Below, piece by piece: positions 26,834 to 35,495 of a stretch of DNA of 64,000 bases. The notes beneath the pieces are model-generated. The model was not told where the DNA came from and did no database searches. It was given only the letters and a program-made list of their open reading frames with translations. Position 1 is the first letter of the stretch. The number at the start of each line of letters is the position of its first letter. The stretch covers positions 246,113 through 310,112 of the forward strand of contig JAEUKK010000116.1 of NCBI GenBank assembly GCA_016792625.1, given 5' to 3'. The position numbers and the translations under genes were made by a program. The DNA comes from Deltaproteobacteria bacterium (GTDB taxonomy: Bacteria > Myxococcota_A > UBA796 > UBA2385).

Positions 26834-27043
26834 CGGGCCTCCGGCGCGCGGCGGCCTATCCTGACCGCCCGGGCGGGCGGCCGGGGCGTCGCCGGACGCC
26901 GCGCGCGCGCCAGGCCGACCGGACGGCGGGCCGCAGGCCCGGTCGGCGCAGCCGACCAAGGCGCGCAGCGCCGCGCCGGGAGGGGGGCCGCCGCCGACCG
27001 CAGGGCGGCGGGGCGCCCTGGGAAGCCCGGGGACGGGCCCGCC

Positions 27044-27748
27044 TCAGAGCTTGGGGATGCGCAGGCGCTCGCTGATCATCGCCGAGCCGCTCACCAGGTA
27101 GAGCAGGCCGAGCGGGTGCAGGTCGCCGCCGGCCAGCGTCCAGGTGCCGCCGAGCAGCTCGTCTTCGCCGGTGCGGCCCATCTTCCAGGCGATGAAGTAG
27201 ACCAGCACGACAAAAAGGCTGGTCGGGATGGGCGTGCCCTCGAAGTAGCGCACCTTGCCCGTCGCGTCGTCGGTGAGCGTGGCGGCGGTCACGTTGAAGC
27301 GGGCGAGGCGGCTGATGCCGCAGCACACGAAGTAGATGAGGATGAGCGTGTCCCACACGCCGCGCAGGCCGAGCGTGAAGCCGACCACCGCCGGGGCCAC
27401 GCCGAAGGACACGATGTCGGCCAAGCTGTCGAGGTCGGCCCCATAGGGTGAGGACCGGCGCCGCCAGCGGGCCACCGCGCCGTCGGCCGTGTCGAAGACG
27501 AAGGCCAGGGGCAGCAGGGCGAAGGCCCAGGCCAAGTAGGGGTCGTAGTGGCCGGCCTCTAAGTAGTGGATGCAGAGCAGCACGCTGGCCATGCCGCAGG
27601 TGGCGTTGGCCAGCGTGATGAAGTCGGCCAGCACGAAGGAGCGGATGAGGTTGAAGCGCCGGGGCAGGGGCCGGGCGCCGGCCTTGGGGGCCTCGGCCTC
27701 GGCGGGGGGCGCGGTGGGGGTCGGCGTGCTCGGCGGCGTGCTGCTCAT
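27044..27748 (-). CDS. pssA: CDP-diacylglycerol--serine O-phosphatidyltransferase
   Basis: 234 residues, ATG with a GGAG box upstream. It is a membrane CDP-alcohol phosphatidyltransferase with the complete signature D-x2-DG-x2-AR-x8-G-x3-D-x3-D (D86, D89-G90, A93-R94, G103, D107, D111), plus several membrane helices. The early block FITLANATCGMASVL (43-57) is typical of the serine-specific (PssA) subgroup, which makes phosphatidylserine from CDP-diacylglycerol and serine for phosphatidylethanolamine synthesis. The N-terminal 30 residues are a Pro/Ala/Glu-rich extension. It is divergent from gpsA, another phospholipid gene, across 156 bp. Confidence 0.9.
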   Translation of the reverse strand: MSSTPPSTPTPTAPPAEAEAPKAGARPLPRRFNLIRSFVLADFITLANATCGMASVLLCIHYLEAGHYDPYLAWAFALLPLAFVFDTADGAVARWRRRSSPYGADLDSLADIVSFGVAPAVVGFTLGLRGVWDTLILIYFVCCGISRLARFNVTAATLTDDATGKVRYFEGTPIPTSLFVVLVYFIAWKMGRTGEDELLGGTWTLAGGDLHPLGLLYLVSGSAMISERLRIPKL

Positions 27749-27904
27749 GGGCTCTCCTGCGCGCCGCTGCCGGCCGCGGCGGGCCGGAGCTTAGCGCCTC
27801 GCGGCCCGCGGCGGGGTGCCTGCGGGCTCCGGCGGAGCGGACCGCCCGGCCTGCGCGGGGATAGGGGCGCGCGCCGGCCGCGTGGGCGGCCACGAGGAGG
27901 GGTG

Positions 27905-28906
27905 ATGCGGGCAGCCGTCATCGGCGCGGGCTCTTGGGGCACGGCCTTGGCCATCCAGCTCTGCCGGGCCGGCCACGCGGTCCACCAGTGGGACCACCGC
28001 GCCGACCGGGCGGCCTTGGCGCAGGCGGCCCGCGAGAACCGCCAGTACCTGCCCGGCCTGCGGCTGCCCGACGCGCTGACCGTCAGCGGCGATCTCGACG
28101 CGGCCCTGCGCGGGGCCGCCTTGGTGGTCGAGGTGGTGCCGAGCCAGGCGGTGCGCGCCGTGATGGCCGAGGTCGGGCCGCGGATCGAGGACGGCGCGCT
28201 CATCTGCTGCGCGTCCAAGGGCATCGAGCAAGGCAGCCTGCTGACCATGGCCGAGGTGCTCCACGAGGTGCTGCCGGCGCGCCTGCACCCGGGGCTCGGC
28301 TTCTTGGCCGGGCCGTCCTTTGCCGCCGAGGTGGCCCGCGGCCTGCCCACGGCGGTGGTGGTGGCGAGCAAGCGCGCCGCCACCGGCGACGCCATCTCTG
28401 AGGCCCTGCACGCCGGGGCCTTTCGGGCCTACACCACCGAGGACGTCGACGGCGCCGAGCTCGGGGGCGCGCTCAAGAACATCATCGCCATCGCCGCGGG
28501 CGTCGCCGACGGGGTGGGCGCGGGGCTCAACGCCCGCGCGGCCTTGCTCACCCGGGGCCTCGCCGAGATCACGCGCCTGGCCATCGCCAAGGGCGGCAAC
28601 CCGCTGACGCTCGCCGGCCTCGCCGGCATGGGCGATCTGGTGCTGACCGCCACGGGGGATCTGTCGCGCAACCGGCGGGTGGGCTTGGCCTTGGGCCAGG
28701 GCCGGCGCCTCGACGACATCCTCGCCGAGCTCGGGCAGGTGGCCGAGGGGGTCATCACCACCCGCTCGGCCCGCGCCCTGGCTGAGAAGGAGGGGGTGGC
28801 CATGCCCATCGTCGAGGAGATCTACCGGATGCTGTATGAGGACAAGCCCGCCGCCGAGGCGCTCAAGTCGCTGCTCGGCCGCGAGCGCAAGGCCGAGCGC
28901 GGCTGA
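27905..28906 (+). CDS. gpsA: Glycerol-3-phosphate dehydrogenase [NAD(P)+]
   Basis: 333 residues, the normal length. ATG at 27905 follows GAGGAGG by four bases. The N-terminal Rossmann fold starts with MRAAVIGAGSWGTALA (GxGxxG-type NAD(P) loop at 7-16). The substrate domain has LAGPSFAAEVARGLPTA, then LGGALKNIIAIAAGVADG containing the catalytic Lys, and GLAGMGDLVLTATGDLSRNR near 240-258. The enzyme reduces dihydroxyacetone phosphate to sn-glycerol-3-phosphate, the backbone for phospholipids, which fits its position next to pssA. The aldolase gene follows 10 bp downstream. Confidence 0.95.
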   Translation: MRAAVIGAGSWGTALAIQLCRAGHAVHQWDHRADRAALAQAARENRQYLPGLRLPDALTVSGDLDAALRGAALVVEVVPSQAVRAVMAEVGPRIEDGALICCASKGIEQGSLLTMAEVLHEVLPARLHPGLGFLAGPSFAAEVARGLPTAVVVASKRAATGDAISEALHAGAFRAYTTEDVDGAELGGALKNIIAIAAGVADGVGAGLNARAALLTRGLAEITRLAIAKGGNPLTLAGLAGMGDLVLTATGDLSRNRRVGLALGQGRRLDDILAELGQVAEGVITTRSARALAEKEGVAMPIVEEIYRMLYEDKPAAEALKSLLGRERKAERG

Positions 28907-28916
28907 GGGAGGGGGT

Positions 28917-29828
28917 ATGCACGAGCGCCAGCTCCGCGCACAGATGGTTCAGATCGCCCGGCTCTGCTACGACCGCGGCCTGCTCGTGGCGATGGACGGC
29001 AACCTCAGCGCCCTGCTGCCCGGCGGTGAGGTGCTCTGCACCCGCGCGGGCTGCCACAAGGGCCTGCTGACCGAGGACGACCTCATCGTCTGCGACCGGC
29101 GCGGAAAAAAGCTGCGCGGCGAGGGGGAGCCGACCAGCGAGCTGCGCATGCACCTCGCCGCTTACGACGAGCGGCCCGACGTGCGGGCCGTGGTGCACGC
29201 GCACCCGCCGATCGCCGTGGCCTTTACGCTCGCCGACGTCTCGCTGGCCTCTTGTGTGCTGCCCGAGGTGGTGCTCACGCTCGGGGTGGTGCCCACCGTG
29301 CGCTACGCGACCACAGGCACCGAGACCTTGGCCGAGGCCCTGCGGCCGTACCTGCGCCAGCACGACTGCGTGCTGATGGACCGCCACGGCGCGGTCTGCG
29401 TGGGCGGCGACCTGCTGCGGGCCTTCTGCAACCTCGAGACCTTGGAGCACACGGCCAAGATCATCAAGGCGGCCCGCGATCTGGGGGGGGCCAAGGCCCT
29501 GCCCGCCGACGAGGCGGTCAAGCTGCGCAGCCTGGGCCTTGGGCGCTACGGCGGCCCGCCCGAGGCGGTGGCCCGCAAAGACGCGCCGGGCGCCGACCTG
29601 CCCCCGAGCTGCACCTGCGATGGCGGGGCCGCGCCGGCCGCGGTCGAGGGGGGCGCGCGCACGGCGGGCCTGGTCGCCGCCGCGCTCTCTGCCGCGCCGG
29701 CCGCGGGCGGGCCGAGCGCCCGGGCGGTGCCTGCGCCGGCCAAGGCGCCGGTCACGGCTCCGGTCGATGAGGGCGCCCTGGTCGACGCCCTGGCCCGTGA
29801 GGTGCTCGCGGCCCTGGGGCGGAGGTGA
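28917..29828 (+). CDS. Class II aldolase (fuculose-phosphate aldolase-like) with C-terminal encapsulation-peptide-like tail
   Basis: 303 residues, ATG after GAGGGAGGGGG. The first 212 residues are a zinc-dependent class II aldolase/adducin-family enzyme: GNLS phosphate loop (28-31), catalytic Glu75 in PTSELR, zinc ligands H94 and H96 in VVHAHPP, and H157 in DRHGAVCVG. The family cleaves sugar-1-phosphates such as L-fuculose-1-phosphate to dihydroxyacetone phosphate and lactaldehyde. Residues 213-283 are an Ala/Pro/Gly-rich linker. Residues 284-303 form a short amphipathic helix, DEGALVDALAREVLAALGRR, of the kind that targets enzymes into bacterial microcompartments. No shell protein gene is in the window. 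The stop overlaps the next gene's GTG by four bases. Confidence 0.87.
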   Translation: MHERQLRAQMVQIARLCYDRGLLVAMDGNLSALLPGGEVLCTRAGCHKGLLTEDDLIVCDRRGKKLRGEGEPTSELRMHLAAYDERPDVRAVVHAHPPIAVAFTLADVSLASCVLPEVVLTLGVVPTVRYATTGTETLAEALRPYLRQHDCVLMDRHGAVCVGGDLLRAFCNLETLEHTAKIIKAARDLGGAKALPADEAVKLRSLGLGRYGGPPEAVARKDAPGADLPPSCTCDGGAAPAAVEGGARTAGLVAAALSAAPAAGGPSARAVPAPAKAPVTAPVDEGALVDALAREVLAALGRR

Positions 29829-31516
29829 GCGGGGCCGCGGAGGAGCGGGGCCTCGACCCCGACCTGCTCGCCGCGGTCGCCGCCCTCGGCGTGCTCGGGC
29901 TGCTGCTGTTCACCGCTGCCCAGCGCGTGGCCCACCCCTTCGATCTGGAGTGGATGGAGGGCGGCATGCTCGTGCACGCCGAGCGTGTGCGCCGCGGCCT
30001 GCCGCTCTATGTCGCGCCCTCGGCCGACTTCGTGCCCTTCATCTACCCGCCGCTCACCCACTGGCTGCTCGGCCTGTGGGGCAAGCTCGCCGGCGTGGAC
30101 TACCTCTGGGGCCGGCTGCTGAGCTTGCTTGGCAGCCTCGCCGCCGCCGGGGCCGCGGTGGCCGCGCTGCGCCAAGAGGGGGCGCGCTGGGGCCTCGCCT
30201 TGGCCGCGGGCGGGCTGTTCCTCAGCACCTATGAGGACGTGGGCACCTTCTTCGATCTGGTGCGCACCGACGGCCTGTTCATCGGCCTGCTCAGCTGGGC
30301 CTTGGTGCGTGCGCGGAGCGGCGGCCCGGTCTCGGCGGGCCTGCTGCTCGCCGCCGCGTTCATGGCCAAGCACAACGGCGCGGCTTTTGGCCTGCCGATC
30401 TTGGTCTGGCTCTGGCTCGAGCGCGGGCGGGCCGAGGCCCAACGCTTCGCCGCGGCCAGCGTGCTGCCGGCCTTGCTGTTCTTGGGCCTGATGATGGCCG
30501 AGGGCGACGGCCTGTTCTTGACCTACCTGCTGGCTGTGCCCGCCGCGCACCCCATCGTCGGCGACCGGGTCTTCCCGGGCACCTTCGTCGAGCTGCTCTC
30601 GGCCCTGCCGCTGAGCGGCGGGCTGCTGCTCGCGGCGGTGGCGCTGCGGGCGCGGGCCGGGGGCTGGGCCCGGCCGGCCGACCTGCGGCCCTGGGGCGCG
30701 GCCCTGCTCGGGATCGGCGCGCTGGGCGCTGTGGTCGGGGTCAAGACCATGGGCATCCAGACCCCGCTGGGCGCCGCCCTGCCGGCGGTCGCGGGCGGCG
30801 GGGTCGTGCTGGCTGGCCTCGTGGTGCTCGCGCTGCTGAACCTGAGCCGGGCCGGGGCGCCGCGGGCCCCGGCGGCGGGGGACCGGTACTGGCTGTGGGC
30901 CGGCGCGCTGGCCGTGGCGCTGAGCGCGCTGATGCGCGGCCACCACGGCGGCTTCCTCAACGTGCTCATGCCGGGCATGTGGGCGCTGGCTGTCGGCGGC
31001 GCGCTGGCCCTGCACCGCATGCGGGCGGCGGGCGGGCCGCGCTGGGCGCCGCTGGTCGGGGCGCTGGCCTTGGCGGGGCAGCTCGGCGCCGACCTGTGGG
31101 ATCCGGCGGACAAGGCGCCGCGGCCCGAGGACCGCGCGGCGGGCGAGGCCCTGGTCGCCCGCCTCAAAGCAGAGCCGGGCGCGGTCTGGGCGCCGGCCAG
31201 CCCCTGGCTCGCCGTGCAGGCGGGAAAGGAGCCGGGCACCCACCTCATCGCCCTGTGGGACGTCAACCACAAGGGCGGCGCCTTGGCCAGCGGCATCAAG
31301 CCGGTGAAGGAGGCCCTGGCCGCGCACCGCTGGGCGCTCATCGTCGGCCACGAGACCCGCCCCGACCAAGACCTGGGCGGCTGGGGCCTGCAGGCCCACT
31401 ACCGCAAGGCCGAGGACCTCACCCCGCCGGGCCCCGCGCTGACCCCGCGCGTGGGCTGGCGGGCCCGCCCGCGCCGGGCCTGGCGCCCGAAGGTTGAGGC
31501 GAACCCGGGGGAGTGA
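29825..31516 (+). CDS. Polytopic membrane protein of the GT-C glycosyltransferase type
   Basis: 563 residues, GTG start overlapping the aldolase stop. About eleven membrane segments are predicted by eye. The first periplasmic loop carries DLEWMEGGMLVHAERV (about 41-56), followed by the PFIYPPLTHWLLG segment seen in GT39/GT83-like and RgtA-type glycosyltransferases, where an acidic residue of that loop is catalytic. A later HNGAAFGLP motif fits too. The last 130 residues are a soluble domain. These enzymes transfer sugars from polyprenyl-phosphate donors at the periplasmic face. The donor and acceptor are not known. Translational coupling to a sugar-phosphate aldolase is curious but not explained. 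Confidence 0.7.
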   Translation: MSGAAEERGLDPDLLAAVAALGVLGLLLFTAAQRVAHPFDLEWMEGGMLVHAERVRRGLPLYVAPSADFVPFIYPPLTHWLLGLWGKLAGVDYLWGRLLSLLGSLAAAGAAVAALRQEGARWGLALAAGGLFLSTYEDVGTFFDLVRTDGLFIGLLSWALVRARSGGPVSAGLLLAAAFMAKHNGAAFGLPILVWLWLERGRAEAQRFAAASVLPALLFLGLMMAEGDGLFLTYLLAVPAAHPIVGDRVFPGTFVELLSALPLSGGLLLAAVALRARAGGWARPADLRPWGAALLGIGALGAVVGVKTMGIQTPLGAALPAVAGGGVVLAGLVVLALLNLSRAGAPRAPAAGDRYWLWAGALAVALSALMRGHHGGFLNVLMPGMWALAVGGALALHRMRAAGGPRWAPLVGALALAGQLGADLWDPADKAPRPEDRAAGEALVARLKAEPGAVWAPASPWLAVQAGKEPGTHLIALWDVNHKGGALASGIKPVKEALAAHRWALIVGHETRPDQDLGGWGLQAHYRKAEDLTPPGPALTPRVGWRARPRRAWRPKVEANPGE

Positions 31517-31555
31517 GCGGGCCTGCGTGGAGGGGCGGCTGGCGCGGGCGCGCGC

Positions 31556-32860
31556 TCAGCCGGCGAACCACGGGCCGTCGACGATCCAGGTCGGCGTATC
31601 GACCACACCGTGCCGCTCCTGGTCATTGCACAGGTGCAGCACCCCCATGAACAGCTGGTCGGCGGTGGTGTCGAGCAGCTGCTCACCCGCCGAGCCGACG
31701 CAGGCGTTGCGCTCCCAGGTCGAGCACCGGACCCGCGCCCGCAGCCGCCCCGACTTGAGGTCGACTGGCTCGACGCCGAGCACCTCGTCGATGACCACAA
31801 AACGGGCCATGTCGGGGAAGAGCATGTTGCGGCTGCGCGTGCCGGCCCGGCAGATGAGGTTGCCGATCCACAGCGCGCCGCCCGGGCCCTCGTGGCCGCT
31901 GGGCCGGCTGTCGGACTTGCCCGCCGCGGCCGCGCCCTGGTACCAGCCCGCCACCACGCCCTCTTTGAGCAGGGTCACCGGCAGGGTGCCCACGCCGCGG
32001 GCGTCGAAGCGGCGCGAGGCGAGGCCGCCGGGGCGCATGGCGTCGTCGATGACGTGCAGCGGGCCGCTGCCGACGCGGCGGCCGATGCGGTTGGCCACGT
32101 AGCTCTCGCCGGCCTGCATGCGCTCGAGCGAGAAGCCGACCGCGAGCAGCGGGAGCAGGGCGCCGACCACCCGCTGCTCGAGCACCACTGGGGTGGGCGC
32201 GCTGGGCAGGGCGGCCCGGCGGGTGAGCGCGAGCACGCGGCGGCCCAGGTCGACGCCCAGCGGCTTGCTGCCGACCTCGGCGAAGTTGCGCGAGACCAGC
32301 ACATCGCTGCAGCTCAAGCTCGGATCGACGGCGGCGCTGACCGCGCCGGCCAAGGAGAACCGGGTGCTGCACTCGCTGAGCTCGTAGTCACGGCTCGACG
32401 CGAAGGCGCGCTGCACGCGCTCTTCGGTGTAGAGGAAGCGGCCGACCCGCACGCCGTCGAGGCCCGCCAAGGACTCGAGGTTGGTGTCGATGACCTCGGC
32501 CCGCGCCCCATCGTCGAGCAGGGGCAGGCGGGGGTCGTCGATGCCCAGGCCGCGCTCGACGATGTCGAGCTTGGGGGAGGGGCGGTCCTCACCCTCGGGA
32601 GCGGGGCCCACCTTCGCCGCGGCTTGGTCGACCAGCCGGGCCGTGTCGGCCGGACCGGCCCAGGCGCCCTCGGCCAGGCCGACCTGACCGCGGCCGTCGT
32701 AGATCCGCACGCCGAGGGTGGCCTGCTGGGCGCTGCCCCGCCCGCCGGCGTTGTCGCGCGAGGCGCTGTCGGTGCGGGTGTAGAGCACCTCAAAACCGCC
32801 CGGCGCGCGCTTTCGGGCGACCCTCCCGGCTTCGAGGGCCAGCTTGCGCAGATCGTCCAC
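31556..32860 (-). CDS. TldE/PmbA-family protein (TldD/PmbA superfamily)
   Basis: 434 residues, GTG start with GGGAG upstream. The N-terminal domain shows the family start (VLYTRTDSASRDNA, then LGVRIYDGRGQVGLAEG), and the C-terminal domain includes PGGLASRRFDARGVGT and WIGNLICRAGTRSRNM. No HExxxH motif is present, so it resembles the non-catalytic TldE/PmbA partner rather than the TldD metallopeptidase subunit. In characterised bacteria the TldD/TldE pair processes microcin and antitoxin peptides. No TldD gene lies in the window. It meets the plus-strand glycosyltransferase-like gene tail to tail with 39 bp between them. Confidence 0.8.
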   Translation of the reverse strand: MDDLRKLALEAGRVARKRAPGGFEVLYTRTDSASRDNAGGRGSAQQATLGVRIYDGRGQVGLAEGAWAGPADTARLVDQAAAKVGPAPEGEDRPSPKLDIVERGLGIDDPRLPLLDDGARAEVIDTNLESLAGLDGVRVGRFLYTEERVQRAFASSRDYELSECSTRFSLAGAVSAAVDPSLSCSDVLVSRNFAEVGSKPLGVDLGRRVLALTRRAALPSAPTPVVLEQRVVGALLPLLAVGFSLERMQAGESYVANRIGRRVGSGPLHVIDDAMRPGGLASRRFDARGVGTLPVTLLKEGVVAGWYQGAAAAGKSDSRPSGHEGPGGALWIGNLICRAGTRSRNMLFPDMARFVVIDEVLGVEPVDLKSGRLRARVRCSTWERNACVGSAGEQLLDTTADQLFMGVLHLCNDQERHGVVDTPTWIVDGPWFAG

Positions 32861-32991
32861 GTGCTCTCCCGCCGGCGGTCGGGGCGGAGTCCCCCGCAGC
32901 GCCGGGCAGGGACAGGCTACACCGCGCGGCGTGGCGGGCGCCGCCGCGGGGGGACCGCGGCGCGGAGGACGACGCCGCGGCGGGGGCGCAG

Positions 32992-34035
32992 ATGGGCGAG
33001 GCGAGGACGGGCGCGGGCGCGCGCGGGGGCTGGGCGCGGCGCGGTGCGCGGGGCCGCGCCGGGCGGGGCGCCTGGGCGCTGGTGGTGGGCCTCGGCCTGG
33101 CCTGCGGGCGGGGGGAGCGGGCGGCGCCGGTGGTGGCCGCTCCGCCGGTGGTGGCGCCCGCGCCGGTGGCGGCGCCTGGGCCGGCCGCAGCGCCCGCGCC
33201 CGAGTCGATCACCGTGGCGGCGGGGCGGCGGATCGTCGCTTTGGGTGATCTGCACGCCGACCTGGGGGCCTCGCTCGCCGCGCTGCGGCTCTGCGGGCTG
33301 GTCGACGGCGCGGGCGCCTGGAGCGGCGGCGACACCATCCTCGTGCAGACCGGCGACATCACCGACCGCGGCCCCGACGGCGAGGCCGTGGTCGCCTTGT
33401 TCATGCACCTGCAGGCCGAGGCGCCGGCCGCGGGCGGCCTCGTGGTGCCGCTGCTCGGCAATCACGAGGTGATGAACCTGCACGGCGACTGGCGCTACGT
33501 CTCCGCCCCCGACATCGCCAGTTTTGGCGGCGAGGCGGCGCGTCGCGCGACCTTCGCCCGCACTGGCCCGATCGGCGCCTGGCTGGGCCAGCGTGACGCG
33601 GTGCTGCAGCTCGGCGGGGTCGTCTTCGCGCACGGCGGCGTCGGGCCGGCCTTCGCGCCGCGGGGGGCCGCCGGCCTCTCGGCGGATGTGCGGGCCGCCT
33701 TGTGGACCGACCCGGGCGCCCCGGTGCTCGGCCCGGACGGCCCCCTGTGGCTGCGGGATCTGGTGCTGCTGCCCGAGGCCGAGGCCTGCCCGCAGCTCGA
33801 CGCGGCGCTCGCGGCCATGGGCGCGACCCGCATGGTGGTCGGCCACACCACCCAGGCCTCGGGGCGGGTGCTGCCGCGCTGCGGTGGGCGGCTGCTGGCG
33901 ATCGACACCGGGATCAGCGCCCACTACGGCAACAAGCTCGCCGCGGTCGAGCTGGTCAACGGCGATGCGCGGGCGCTCTACCCGGCGGGCGCCGAGGACC
34001 TGCCCGACCCGCCGGCCCCGGCCGCCGGCCGCTGA
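32992..34035 (+). CDS. Metallophosphatase lipoprotein (Shewanella-like PPP family)
   Basis: 347 residues from an ATG. A long Arg/Gly-rich n-region precedes a hydrophobic core and the lipobox LGLAC (Cys 38), then a Pro/Ala/Val linker. The catalytic domain has the calcineurin-like signature motifs GDLHAD (85-90), GDITDRG (121-127), GNHE (156-159), a later FAHGG and VVGHTTQ, with metal-binding Asp, Asn and His residues all present. Its order and spacing resemble bacterial phosphoprotein-phosphatase-like enzymes of the Shewanella-type group, which act on phosphorylated proteins or small phosphoesters. Being a lipoprotein, it should act in the periplasm or on the surface. It is a single-gene unit, divergent from the TldE-like gene. 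Confidence 0.85.
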   Translation: MGEARTGAGARGGWARRGARGRAGRGAWALVVGLGLACGRGERAAPVVAAPPVVAPAPVAAPGPAAAPAPESITVAAGRRIVALGDLHADLGASLAALRLCGLVDGAGAWSGGDTILVQTGDITDRGPDGEAVVALFMHLQAEAPAAGGLVVPLLGNHEVMNLHGDWRYVSAPDIASFGGEAARRATFARTGPIGAWLGQRDAVLQLGGVVFAHGGVGPAFAPRGAAGLSADVRAALWTDPGAPVLGPDGPLWLRDLVLLPEAEACPQLDAALAAMGATRMVVGHTTQASGRVLPRCGGRLLAIDTGISAHYGNKLAAVELVNGDARALYPAGAEDLPDPPAPAAGR

Positions 34036-34079
34036 AGGTGGGGGGCCGGCGCAGCCCGGCCCGCGCGCCGGGGGGCGTT

Positions 34080-34100
34080 GCGGGGGGCGGAGCCCCCCGC
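34080..34100. terminator. Perfect 9-bp stem hairpin between convergent genes
   Basis: The arms gcggggggc and gccccccgc pair perfectly around a gga loop. It lies between the stops of the metallophosphatase lipoprotein (plus) and the ATPase-SLOG gene (minus), where a shared terminator is expected. The T-run on either side is weak. Confidence 0.5.
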
Positions 34101-34156
34101 CCATCGTTGTCCTCGCCGTTGGTGTGCTCGCCGCTGGGTGTCTGGCCGCGGCGCCC

Positions 34157-35401
34157 TCAGCGGGCGGGGCGCGGGCCGAAGCTGGCCTCGAACAGCGCGC
34201 TGATCGCGCGGCGGCCGGCCTCGTTGAGGAAGCGCGTGCCGGTGGCGGCCAGCGCCGGGCTCTCGATCACCGGCTCGCCGCGGGCCCAGGCCGCGCCCGT
34301 CCAGCAGAACCAGGCCTCGTGGTTCTGATCGAAGACCCAGACGCGCTTGTGCCAACGGCGGGCCAGCTCGACCGACCAGCCGGTGCCGCCGTGCACGGTG
34401 CCGTCGGGCTGGATGCTGCCGACGACGAAGAGCTGGTCGGCGTGGCTGACCATATGCCATTGGCACTGGAGCACGCGGCGCAGGGACTCGGTCTGGTCCC
34501 AGTGCCGGTGCAGGCGGTGGGCGACGTAGACGAGGCTGACGTCGCCGGCGCTGAGCGCGCGGGCGCTGAGCACCTCGCGGCCGGCCGTGCGGGCCTGGTT
34601 GTGGCCCTCGAAGCTGAAATTGACCTCGCGCAGGCCGTACTGCTCGGCCACCTCGCCGAAGGCGGCCTCGGCCCCGGTCGCGCCGCCCGAGTAGAGCGTG
34701 CAGGCGGCGGGCGGCGGGGACGGCGGGGGCAGCGCCGGCGCGCCCGCCGGGGGAGCGGCGAGCAGCAGGCTGATCGGGTCGAGGGTGATCGGCCCGCCGG
34801 TGGCCGGCGCGCCCGCCTCACGCAGGGGGGTCAGCGTGGCGGCCTCGGCCCCGGCTTCGAGGACGGCGGCGCTGTCCCAGGCGGGGGCGGCGGCGCGGGC
34901 CTCGGCGGGGGCGGTGACCAGCGCGGCCCAGAGGCGCAGGCCCCGGCGCGCGGCCAGCGCCCGCCACGGCGCGGGATCGGCGCCGCTGGGCAGGTCGTCG
35001 ATGAGCACGACCGCGGGGCGGTGGGCCAGCGCGGCCTCGAGGGTGTCGAGCAGCGCGTCGAGGCCGTCGGGGTCGACCCCGCCGGGGCGCGAGGAGATGA
35101 GGCGGTGGCGCTCGAGCTCGAGCGGGGCGCCGCTGCGCTCGCCGGGGCGGCCGCCGCGGCTGAGCTCGGCGTACAGCTCGTCGTAGGCGCTGCGGACGCG
35201 GGCGGCGGGGTCGTGCACGCAGAGGTGCAGCACCGGCACCCCGCGCAGGGCGTGGCTGAGGCCGATCTGGACGAGCAGGGCCGACTTGCCGACGCCGGCC
35301 CCGCCAAAGATGGCCCCGACCTGCCCCGGGTCGAGGGCCCCGCGGGCCTGGGTGGAGAGCGCCCGCAGGGGGCTGCGGTCGAGCAGGGCGTCGTTGCGCA
35401 T
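34157..35401 (-). CDS. RecA/KaiC-like P-loop ATPase fused to a SLOG-like domain
   Basis: 414 residues from the ATG at 35401, with GGAGG five bases upstream. The N-terminal half is a P-loop ATPase: Walker A FGGAGVGKSALL (32-43), a helix-strand region with LHLCVHDPA, and Walker B VVLIDDLP (131-138). A Pro-rich linker (about 216-232) leads to a C-terminal Rossmann-like domain with LYSGGATGAEAAF (236-248), VNFSFEGHN (260-268), LVYVAHR, and VHGGTGWSVELA (336-347), then RVWVFDQN. This follows the SLOG pattern: an SGGA/GAD-type loop and a GGT-containing loop that form a nucleotide- or nucleotide-derivative-binding site. No DNA-cutting or membrane effector is fused. A signalling or conflict role is inferred. 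Confidence 0.72.
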   Translation of the reverse strand: MRNDALLDRSPLRALSTQARGALDPGQVGAIFGGAGVGKSALLVQIGLSHALRGVPVLHLCVHDPAARVRSAYDELYAELSRGGRPGERSGAPLELERHRLISSRPGGVDPDGLDALLDTLEAALAHRPAVVLIDDLPSGADPAPWRALAARRGLRLWAALVTAPAEARAAAPAWDSAAVLEAGAEAATLTPLREAGAPATGGPITLDPISLLLAAPPAGAPALPPPSPPPAACTLYSGGATGAEAAFGEVAEQYGLREVNFSFEGHNQARTAGREVLSARALSAGDVSLVYVAHRLHRHWDQTESLRRVLQCQWHMVSHADQLFVVGSIQPDGTVHGGTGWSVELARRWHKRVWVFDQNHEAWFCWTGAAWARGEPVIESPALAATGTRFLNEAGRRAISALFEASFGPRPAR

Positions 35402-35448
35402 GGATCCTCCGGCCCTTTGGTTCACGAGGGGGGCACCAAAACGAAGTA

Positions 35449-35481
35449 GGCCCGGACCGCGCGCGGGGCGCGATCCGGGCC
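35449..35481 (-). terminator. Intrinsic-type terminator of fusA
   Basis: An 8-bp stem, ggcccgga paired with tccgggcc, with GC-rich inner pairing, lies 15 bases past the EF-G stop on the minus strand. Downstream on that strand comes tacttcgttttgg, a T-rich stretch. It should end fusA transcription before the ATPase-SLOG gene. Confidence 0.7.
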
Positions 35482-35495
35482 GGAAGTTACCCGGA

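Noticed and set aside
31556..32860. TldD metallopeptidase
   Set aside because: No HExxxH zinc motif; the sequence fits the TldE/PmbA partner.
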